Assembly (NCBI RefSeq): GCF_016428755.1
Contig: NZ_JAELTI010000012.1
Location: 1-64,000 of the forward strand
Direction: 5' to 3'
DNA from: Allobosea sp. ASV33
Lineage (GTDB): Bacteria > Pseudomonadota > Alphaproteobacteria > Rhizobiales > Beijerinckiaceae
DNA: 64,000 nt
In this document: piece after piece, positions 56,903 through 64,000 of the stretch
How the letters are laid out: every line of letters starts with the position of its first letter
How positions within the stretch are numbered: position 1 is the first letter of the stretch
Program-made: the position numbers and the translations under genes
Notes under the pieces: model-generated
Told to the model about the DNA's origin: nothing
Databases searched by the model: none
What the model saw: the letters and a program-made list of their open reading frames with translations, nothing else

Positions 56903-59350
56903 ATGTCCAAGACAAGAAACAACCATTACGTCCCGCAATGGTACCAGGAAGGGTTCTTCGAACCAGGCCGCTCGTCCCTTGCCTTTGTGGATATGGCGCC
57001 GGACCGCAAGATCCTGCCGGATGGGCGCGTAATCACCCAAAACGGTGCGTGGAACGATACGCCGACTTCAAAGGCGTTCGTTCAAAGGGACCTGTATTCG
57101 ACGTTCTTTGGAACGTCGGTCAACGACGAGATCGAGCGGCGCCTTTTCGGTGACATCGACGGTAGGGGCTCTCAGGCGATTCGAGCATTTACTGGCACCA
57201 ACGTGGGCGAGTGGCACAAGCATTTTCAGACGTTTTTCGAGTACCTCGATATCCAGAAAATCCGAACGCCAAAGGGCCTGGATTGGCTGAAAGCTCAGTA
57301 TCCCAAGCTCTCGCAGAACGAGTTGATGTACGAGATGCAGGGTATCCGCATGATGCACTGCACGATTTGGGTCGGCGGCGTGCGCGAAATTGTCTCCGCT
57401 GAAAACTCCGACGTGAAGTTCATCTTCAGCGACCACCCGGTGACGATCTACAACCATGCCATTCCCCCAACGCACGCGATGGGCGCGTATCCGCTCGATC
57501 CCGGCATTGCACTGAGGGCGTCTCAAACGATTTTCCCGCTGAACCGCGACCTGTGCCTGATCCTATCGAACTTGGAGTACGCAAAGGATCCGAGCACTGG
57601 CCCACTCGAAAAGCGGACCTTCGCGCGAAATTACCGGCAGTCTATGACCCGGATCGACGCGTTCATTCGCACCAGGAAGCTGACCGCGGAGGAGGTCACG
57701 CAGTTCAACTTTGTTCTGAAGTCGCGTGCGCGGCGCTACATCGGCGGCGGCCGCAAGGATTGGTTGTACCCAGAAAAGGCGATCTCGCAGCCTTGGGCCG
57801 AACTAAGGAAAACGTTTCTGCCCCCAAAGAACGAGCTTTTCCACTTCGGTGGCGAGATGTTCGCGAAGTACGAGAGTGGACATGTCCAATATCAGGATGA
57901 ATTTGGCAGGACCGAGAAGCCGCGTGACTTCCTGATCAAGGCAGCGCCGAAGCAGCAGCTGCGCCCGGGAGACGTCTGCGGGTGCGGATCGGGAAATTTC
58001 TTCAAGGCGTGTTGTCAGGCCAAACCCCAAGTGCTGCGCCCCTCTTGGAATGAGCGCAGCATCCGGGAGCGGAACATCATGCTGCAAAACGGGATCGTAC
58101 GGATCCTGGGGCTCGGCGGGGAGAAGGACTGGATTCAAATCCGGCGCGAACTCACCGATGAGAAGATCAAGAACATTTATTTCCTTTACGAGGCCCTTTG
58201 GCCGCTGGAGACCGATTTGCTCGCGCTGTTACCGAAGCCGGACGGCGTCCCTCGCGCGGTCTACACGGGCTCAATCCACCCTTCATCAATCGTCGACTTC
58301 GCGTTGGCGGCTCCGCTATATTTCGGCGAGATGATTGTCGCGCACCCGTTCATCCACTCGGGAGTCATAGCGAAGAAGTACCGACCTACCGATAATCCGA
58401 GGAGCTATAGGCAGGACTTTCTGAAAAGCGTCATGTTCTTCATGACGATCATGCCGCTCGTGCAACTCGGCTTGGTCAATCTCATCCCCGATCCTTGTGA
58501 TTTCGATTTTCATCTCCGCGAGCAAATGTTGAGCATGGCGGGAGCGCGAGCGACCCTTATGCGGTTGGATCCGGATAAAGAGCCACGGCTGAAGAAGCAC
58601 ATGGAGGCGGATGCCCTGCGCAGCATGATGCTGATGCCCCCGGATGCGCTGCGCAGGCAACTCCGCAAACTCAATCCTGGAATGAGCGACGACGAAGTTG
58701 AGGCCACAATGCGCTTCGCCGAGCGCAAGCGAGAGCTCGACCCTCTGGCTGTGCTTCAGGACGGTTCATTGGAGGGCGAAGAAGGCGGGCAGATGAGCAT
58801 GTTCAAGCTCGCGCCAAATTTCGAGATAACCATGTACCTGGCCCAGGCGACAGGTGCCTGCATCGTTACCGACAGCCCTTTCCGCTGGAGTGAAGTGAAG
58901 AGCGCCATCCGCAGCCGGGGGGTAACTGCGACGCCCGGACTTGCCCGGTTTTCGGAACAGATGGAGGCTACAAAATTCGCGTTCCCGCAGGACGTCATGG
59001 ATGTCGCCGACCACGCATTGACGAAGACCTGCGGGGGATATCCGGATTTGTTCCGGGACCTATTTGGCTATCTGTCTCACCTGGAGGAACGTGGACAAAA
59101 GCCAAACCGGGAAGCGCAGTTTGCTGGCCGGTTCCCCAAGATACATGCGGCAGCCCAAGCCGTTATTAAGAAGTCAGGCGTCGTCGCAAAAGAGGGCCGC
59201 GTATCCTGCGTTTTGCCGCCCGGAGGCATTCAGGACAACACGATCAACCGCCTGCTTTTGATGTCGAGCTCGGAACGGCACCTTTCGAGCGTGCCGATGG
59301 CGTTCTTCATTGAAGATTGCGGGACTGGCAAATGCTCAATACTCGCTTGA
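56903..59350 (+). CDS. DUF4238 protein with internal SEC-C zinc motif
   Basis: An 815-residue protein. The N-terminus RNNHYVPQWYQEGFFEPG is the hallmark of DUF4238 (consensus NHYVPQFYLK), and this domain runs to about residue 280. A SEC-C type zinc motif lies around residues 353-373 (RPGDVCGCGSGNFFKACC). The C-terminal 430 residues (e.g. DAIL-like helices, VTDSPFRWSEVKSAI) are not recognised. The DUF4238 segment near FSDHPVTIYN and the later TDSPF are similar short blocks, suggesting two related halves. ATG at 56903 is preferred; GTG at 56897 is an alternative. It may be a defence or DNA/RNA-processing protein, inferred from neighbours. Confidence 0.8.
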   Translation: MSKTRNNHYVPQWYQEGFFEPGRSSLAFVDMAPDRKILPDGRVITQNGAWNDTPTSKAFVQRDLYSTFFGTSVNDEIERRLFGDIDGRGSQAIRAFTGTNVGEWHKHFQTFFEYLDIQKIRTPKGLDWLKAQYPKLSQNELMYEMQGIRMMHCTIWVGGVREIVSAENSDVKFIFSDHPVTIYNHAIPPTHAMGAYPLDPGIALRASQTIFPLNRDLCLILSNLEYAKDPSTGPLEKRTFARNYRQSMTRIDAFIRTRKLTAEEVTQFNFVLKSRARRYIGGGRKDWLYPEKAISQPWAELRKTFLPPKNELFHFGGEMFAKYESGHVQYQDEFGRTEKPRDFLIKAAPKQQLRPGDVCGCGSGNFFKACCQAKPQVLRPSWNERSIRERNIMLQNGIVRILGLGGEKDWIQIRRELTDEKIKNIYFLYEALWPLETDLLALLPKPDGVPRAVYTGSIHPSSIVDFALAAPLYFGEMIVAHPFIHSGVIAKKYRPTDNPRSYRQDFLKSVMFFMTIMPLVQLGLVNLIPDPCDFDFHLREQMLSMAGARATLMRLDPDKEPRLKKHMEADALRSMMLMPPDALRRQLRKLNPGMSDDEVEATMRFAERKRELDPLAVLQDGSLEGEEGGQMSMFKLAPNFEITMYLAQATGACIVTDSPFRWSEVKSAIRSRGVTATPGLARFSEQMEATKFAFPQDVMDVADHALTKTCGGYPDLFRDLFGYLSHLEERGQKPNREAQFAGRFPKIHAAAQAVIKKSGVVAKEGRVSCVLPPGGIQDNTINRLLLMSSSERHLSSVPMAFFIEDCGTGKCSILA

Positions 59351-59514
59351 TGACGACCCTGAATCGGCTATCGAGCCGCCTCTAGTCATTCGGCAGGCCA
59401 ATGCTCGAGGCCGCGGCGCGCCACGGGTAGACTCTCGGTGCCCGCTGACCTGATATCGTCTCTGCGAGAAGCCATAGCTGCCTGACTCGATGAGCAAGGC
59501 ACCTACAGACAGGA

Positions 59515-62500
59515 TCAGCGGAAACGAATGGTTCGCTGTTCGAGCGACTGATAGCGGCGATCGACCTCAATTTCGGGATCTGCGGCCACGAGGCGATCCA
59601 AAATATTGCCCAGGTCGTAGTTGATGCCGCTGGTGGGGCCGAAAATCAGCCAGAGGAGATCGAGCACATGGTGCGGGTACGCCTCAGGGGCCTTGCTCTG
59701 CTTAATCGGATAAACGCTGGCTCGCTCGCGAGCATAGGGACTGAAATAGGGTCGCAGCTTCGCCAGAGCGTCTGGGAAGTGCTTCCCCGAGCTGACCGCA
59801 AGCGCCATTAGGTTGTGGTTAAGCGCGTCATCAACATAGCGGCGTTCCTTTGGCCATACTCGGTCGAAGAAGGGCGCGACCATTCTCTCCCAAGCCTCCT
59901 CGGCGCCAGCATCATCGTTGTGCATCCAGCGAACCAAGACATCGAGCGTTCCGGTACGAATCTTGAGCGGGGCCTCGCGTAGGGCGCGGCTAACATCGGC
60001 TTCGCCGATGCCCCACCGGTCGGGATGGTCGCCGCACACCGAGGCGAGCGCTGGTCGCAAAATACCGGATGCGATCTGCGCGGCAGAACCCGAACCAGTC
60101 CGAGCCTCGACAATGCCGCGCAGCACAGCTTTGGGCGCCACCTTAGTGACTTCAGGCGTAATGTTGCTGTTCGAGACAAGAACCGAGCGCAATTCTCGCG
60201 CCTCGTCCGTCTCCGCAATCAAGCGCGGTAGGAGATGCGTCTCGACCAGCTGGGCATCGACAAGGAGCAAAAAGGCGAAGTCGTGGATGAGCACCGCGCG
60301 CGCGATGATGCCGGCTTGGCTGTCGTCGGCCGCGACCAGGGCGAGGCGGGCGCGCTGGCGCGCCTCGTGCGGCCCCGCGGTCTTGCGCGTGTGATCGAGC
60401 TCCTGGAGCTGGACTTGGGCGAACCGGCCGGCGGCGCGGTTGATCGCGGCCTCGTAGAGGTTTTTCTCGAAATGGATCTCATAGTCGGCGAGCCGGATCG
60501 CCGACCACAGCCGGTCGAACCAGTCTTCGAGTTTGGTGATACGGCGCCGCGGACCGAACATTAGCAGGTCGACCACTCTAGCTGCGATCGGCTCCAATGC
60601 CTTAGTATTCAGCGCTTCGAGATGTGCAAGTGCGTCGACCGTGAGTTGGTCGCGCAAAGGCGTTTCCTTTTCATCGTTGCGGAACGCTAGTGCGGCCAAG
60701 AGATCGCCCCACAAAGCGATGTTGGGTACGGTCAGCTCGGCAGCGGCTAGCGCTTGGAGCGCCCCCTTGGGATCCGAGCGGCAATAGCTGCTCCACCCCA
60801 TCTGCTGGTCAATGTTCGAACTCTGGCGGAGCTCTTCGGCGATCTTGAGGCGATCATCGGGAGCGGCCTCGACGATTGGGGTACTGTCGCCGACGACAGA
60901 GCGCACGCCATAGCTATAGGACCCGAAGAAGTCGCGATCCTCGACTGCGCGGTCCAGATGGGACCTGCGCGCCACGATCGCATCGAGCTCGTCGCGCCCC
61001 ACCTTTGAAAGGACCCCGGCGGCTTCGAGCATCTTGAGGCGCAGCCAGACCACGCTGTCGCGGGCGTGGGCGCGCCAGTCGACCTGGCCCTCCTCCAGGG
61101 GATAACGCGCATAATAGGCGTTGCCGCTGGTCCGGATCCGGATCTCAACCGCCTCAAGCAGCTCGGGCGTGGCCTGCGAAGCCCGATCGCGCAGCACCAA
61201 TGCGAACTCGCGACGGATGATCCAGAAATCGGCCTCCTCAAGGTCGAGCAGCAGCTGTAGCGCTTCGTTCGCCGAGAAGGTTGCGAAGTCGCGCATGGCA
61301 TGGAGGAGCAATCGTGCGCCCATTCGCCCGGGCCATGTCCGCCACTGCGCGGCGTGCGCACGGACCCGGTCGCGATCGATGGCGACCGCCTTGGCAAAGG
61401 CGTTCACGATCGTGCGCACCAGGAAGAGCACGCCGTTATGATGCTCGTTCTGGCTGTGATCCTCGACCGAGGGGACGCTGAAGTCGCTCGTGTCGTAATC
61501 GTCTACGATCATTCCGAGGTCGACTGATTGCTGAAGCGAGGAGCGCAGCGCCTCGTTGCCGAGCTCGAAGATACGCACGGCGTGGCCATCGAGCGCATTC
61601 AGCGCCTCGATGATCTCGGTCGCGCTATATTCATCAACCACATGGAGATCGAGCGTGGTGAGGCTCGAAAGGCGCGGTTCGGCAGCCTCCGGCTCGGCCA
61701 CCTCGTCCTCCTCACCCTCGACATCTAGACGCCGCGGCGGACGCGCAATCAGTACCGGCGCCACCAGCGCCACCGCCTGGGCGAGCTCACCATCGAGGAT
61801 TAGGCCGGATTCGAGCTTCTGCTTGAGGGCGTAGGCATTCTCGTCAAACTCACCAGCTCCGGCGCGCTCGCCCAAACTGGTAGAGAGCAGGATACGCCAA
61901 GCCTTGAGCCAGAAAGGCGATGCGGGTGGGCTTTGGCGTAACCGCTGGTCGAGACGCGAGAGGAAGTCGCGGCCGAGAATCGCGTGCCATTCGACCGCGG
62001 TCAAGAAGCGCTGGCGATCCTCGAAGTTGCGCGCGATCCAGGCCGGGATCACCCAAGAGGCATCCTGCGTCGACCAGAGCTTATTGTCCTGGAGTATGCG
62101 GAACCAGCGCGGATTGGTGATGACGTCGACCGCGACCGGCCAGAGATCACTGTGATCGGTGAATAGCCAGGAGAGTTCGCGCAGCTGCTGAGCGGTGAGC
62201 GCACTGCTGTTGCCGGCGAAGATCTGCCGAGCTCGGTCCTCGCGCGACCGTTTGGGACGCTCGATGACGTCGGCGAGCTGATGAAGGTCGCCCCATAGTG
62301 GTGAGTGATCGGGAACCCCTGTCGTCGAATTGTACTTGCAATAAGCGAGCGGCGTGACCGCCAACGTGCCCCAGCCAGCCTCGGCCTCAATCGGATCACG
62401 CTCATACGCGTCGAAGGCATAGACCGGGCGGAGGTCTGGAAAGCGTGCGCGATCAGATTCCAGCACATTGAGGAAGTAGCGCACCGGCGCGTCATTGGCG

Positions 62501-63150
62501 CTGTAGCCGATGAGGATGATGGTCTTGCAGCGGGCGAGGTCGAATAGGAAGCGCGAGGCCCAGCCCGAACGCATGTAGGCGTCGCCATAGTCGGCGCTAG
62601 TAAGTACGAGCGGCGTCGCATCAAGGTCGAGCGTCGGATCGAGCAGCCGCCCATGGATATGGATGATGCCTGCGAAACCCGCGCCGCCCGGTGTAGGCAG
62701 CGATTGGCCGGCGAAGCTCTGCGGCCGGACCAACTCAGCCGGCTGCCCCAGTGCTCGCTCGAGCAGCGTGTCGAAATTCGTGGTGACGGCGAGGACGCGG
62801 TTGCTGATGTCGCGCGAGAGCCGTAGCACCGTTCGATGTTGGTCTAGGCGGGGCGCGGCGGGCACCGCGAGCAGCTTGGAGGCAACGCGGACCATTGCCG
62901 CGGGGTCGGCGAGGCGGCGGCCAAGGGCGCCCAGCACTTCCTCGAAACGCTGACCGGCATAGGAGCGCTGCTCGGAGGCATCCATGTCGACGCCTAGTCG
63001 CGCATAGGTTTGGTCTACCAGCGATTTGAAGTCGGGAAGCTGCGGCGCGCTAATGCCGGTACCGCACAGAAATACGACTTCGCCGGCTATCAGTGCGTCG
63101 ACGAGCGCAGAAGGGAATTCCGGGCCATGATCCGAGAAGCGCAAGGACAA
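59515..63150 (-). CDS. SIR2-domain antiphage protein candidate (Dsr1-like)
   Basis: A 1211-residue protein with an N-terminal SIR2-type NAD-binding domain: VVFLCGTGISAPQLPDF (about residues 25-41), AVTTNFDTLLE (121-131), IIHIHGRLLD (162-171) and IILIGYSANDAPVRYFL (211-227). The remaining 950 residues are helical and repetitive in feel (DUF4020-like). A single large SIR2 protein of this type matches the Dsr-type antiphage NADases, in which phage sensing triggers NAD depletion. Which phage protein triggers it is unknown. It is convergent with the DUF4238 gene; the 59351-59514 gap holds no gene. Confidence 0.85.
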   Translation of the reverse strand: MSLRFSDHGPEFPSALVDALIAGEVVFLCGTGISAPQLPDFKSLVDQTYARLGVDMDASEQRSYAGQRFEEVLGALGRRLADPAAMVRVASKLLAVPAAPRLDQHRTVLRLSRDISNRVLAVTTNFDTLLERALGQPAELVRPQSFAGQSLPTPGGAGFAGIIHIHGRLLDPTLDLDATPLVLTSADYGDAYMRSGWASRFLFDLARCKTIILIGYSANDAPVRYFLNVLESDRARFPDLRPVYAFDAYERDPIEAEAGWGTLAVTPLAYCKYNSTTGVPDHSPLWGDLHQLADVIERPKRSREDRARQIFAGNSSALTAQQLRELSWLFTDHSDLWPVAVDVITNPRWFRILQDNKLWSTQDASWVIPAWIARNFEDRQRFLTAVEWHAILGRDFLSRLDQRLRQSPPASPFWLKAWRILLSTSLGERAGAGEFDENAYALKQKLESGLILDGELAQAVALVAPVLIARPPRRLDVEGEEDEVAEPEAAEPRLSSLTTLDLHVVDEYSATEIIEALNALDGHAVRIFELGNEALRSSLQQSVDLGMIVDDYDTSDFSVPSVEDHSQNEHHNGVLFLVRTIVNAFAKAVAIDRDRVRAHAAQWRTWPGRMGARLLLHAMRDFATFSANEALQLLLDLEEADFWIIRREFALVLRDRASQATPELLEAVEIRIRTSGNAYYARYPLEEGQVDWRAHARDSVVWLRLKMLEAAGVLSKVGRDELDAIVARRSHLDRAVEDRDFFGSYSYGVRSVVGDSTPIVEAAPDDRLKIAEELRQSSNIDQQMGWSSYCRSDPKGALQALAAAELTVPNIALWGDLLAALAFRNDEKETPLRDQLTVDALAHLEALNTKALEPIAARVVDLLMFGPRRRITKLEDWFDRLWSAIRLADYEIHFEKNLYEAAINRAAGRFAQVQLQELDHTRKTAGPHEARQRARLALVAADDSQAGIIARAVLIHDFAFLLLVDAQLVETHLLPRLIAETDEARELRSVLVSNSNITPEVTKVAPKAVLRGIVEARTGSGSAAQIASGILRPALASVCGDHPDRWGIGEADVSRALREAPLKIRTGTLDVLVRWMHNDDAGAEEAWERMVAPFFDRVWPKERRYVDDALNHNLMALAVSSGKHFPDALAKLRPYFSPYARERASVYPIKQSKAPEAYPHHVLDLLWLIFGPTSGINYDLGNILDRLVAADPEIEVDRRYQSLEQRTIRFR

Positions 63151-63311
63151 GGCAGAGAACTTTCAAATAGGGACGACTTAGAAGCGAGCAAACGCCACCG
63201 ACTTTTAGTAGCACCGCAACGTGAACGCGTTGTTTCTGAGGGGGCATTGCAACAGCTTGGGCTCAAGCCTTGATAGAGAAGCTCGGCTAATTCCGGCTTG
63301 GCCAGCATTTC

Positions 63312-64000
63312 CTATCGTCCCTCAATCCGAAGCTTCGCACTGAGATCCTCGGAGAGGCCGTCCCGGTCATAGGATTTTGCAAGCTCGTGGAGCGTAGCGG
63401 CCAGTTGCGGATGCGTCGCTTCGAGCGCGAGTGCGTGGGTGCGAAAATAGCCGGCGAGCTTCCGCTCCTGGTCGCCGCCCTCATAGGCGCCCCGCGAGGA
63501 CATTCCCCGCTTATTGATGCTGCCAGTATAGAAGCCGCTCAGCATTTCCTCCGACGAAAAGCCCTCTAGCAACGACCGCGCACTCTCCCCGGGCCAGATC
63601 CCATCCGCACCGTCCGGCGCATAAGCAAGAACTTCACCGAGCGTGATATCGCAAACCGTTAGCCGATCGTGCTCCGTTGCCAGGCGCCGAGCCTCCTCCA
63701 CAAAGCGGGTTGCCTGATCGGCATCGATGGGTCCATTCGGAGTTGTCCCCGGCTGCCGCCGACAGGCATGCAGAATGTGCCAGGCGTTCTCAGCGGCGCC
63801 TTTGTGCGCCTCATCGACCTCGCGAGGCGGCCCGTTGCGAGGCTTGTAGACGAGGCACAGCAGTTCGACGAAGATCTCAGGCTTCGCCATCAGGACACGA
63901 TAAAGGGTTCTGGCGTGATGCTCGCCTTCGAAACCGAACGCTCTGATAAGCGCGAACTCGAGCCGCACGAGTCGCAGTTCGTCGATGGTTCCGGCCTCCT
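63312..64000 (-). CDS. C-terminal part of a large unrecognised protein (cut by window edge)
   Basis: The frame is open from the right edge to a TAG at 63312-63314, with at least 228 codons visible. It contains ALIRAFGFEGEHHARTLYRV, EIFVELLCLVYKPRNGPPRE, an Asp/Glu-rich middle (DADQATRFVEEARRLATEHD) and SRGAYEGGDQERKLAGYF. The style is that of the C-terminal end of very large defence-island proteins, but no family is assigned. The gap 63151-63311 before the SIR2 gene likely holds its promoter. Confidence 0.7.
   Translation of the reverse strand, partial: EAGTIDELRLVRLEFALIRAFGFEGEHHARTLYRVLMAKPEIFVELLCLVYKPRNGPPREVDEAHKGAAENAWHILHACRRQPGTTPNGPIDADQATRFVEEARRLATEHDRLTVCDITLGEVLAYAPDGADGIWPGESARSLLEGFSSEEMLSGFYTGSINKRGMSSRGAYEGGDQERKLAGYFRTHALALEATHPQLAATLHELAKSYDRDGLSEDLSAKLRIEGR

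Overview
The window is high-GC DNA whose gene content points to an alphaproteobacterium of the order Hyphomicrobiales (Bosea or Methylobacterium-like). The clues are a phage-borne GcrA-type regulator, the rhizobial-type integrase/excisionase pair, and the DUF1499 and chemoreceptor genes in the chromosomal flank. This placement is inference from gene families; no rRNA is present.

Layout. (1) Positions 1-4308 are chromosome: a methyl-accepting chemotaxis protein running off the left edge, a DUF1499 membrane protein, a metallo-beta-lactamase-fold hydrolase, a tiny lipoprotein, a tiny membrane peptide and a transcription terminator. (2) Positions 4309-48433 are a complete temperate siphophage-type prophage of about 44 kb, bounded by a perfect 57-bp direct repeat that copies the 3' part of tRNA-Pro(CGG). 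It reads as a leftward lysogeny/early operon (int, xis, DUF5131, two ParB-like genes, HD hydrolase, small genes), a repressor/operator switch near 12.0-12.65 kb, and a rightward early-to-late block. That block holds CII-like and GcrA-like regulators, primase, D5-type helicase, a repeat-rich possible origin, HNH/TerS/TerL, portal, S49 protease, HK97 capsid, connector and tail genes with a frameshifted tail chaperone, tape measure, tail tip and fibres, SGNH hydrolase, M15 endolysin, nested spanins, a holin candidate and a D12 adenine methylase. (3) Positions 48434-48686 are a short chromosomal segment with the rest of tRNA-Pro and tRNA-Gln(TTG). (4) From tRNA-Gln to the right edge runs a second integrated element. 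It starts with a different tyrosine recombinase next to the tRNA and carries a Rep-like gene with unusual flanking DNA. Its cargo looks like a defence island: a PGN_0703-type restriction endonuclease candidate, DUF2958, an HNH nuclease fused to six exact 41-residue zinc-knuckle repeats, a DUF4238 protein with a SEC-C motif, a 1211-residue SIR2 protein resembling Dsr1, and the C-terminal end of another large protein. Its right boundary is beyond the window.

How the genes work together. In the prophage, nearly every gene overlaps its neighbour by 1-4 bases (ATGA, TTGA, TGATG), so the operons are translationally coupled. One large helicase gene appears to start at a CTG coupled in the same way. 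Paired CTGTCGGTA/CTGTCGGTC motifs just inside both att sites are good candidates for integrase arm sites; the left pair lies inside the int coding sequence. The most novel-looking material is in the tRNA-Gln element, especially the HNH-zinc-knuckle array protein at 55054-56586 beside the DUF4238/SEC-C protein and the SIR2 gene.
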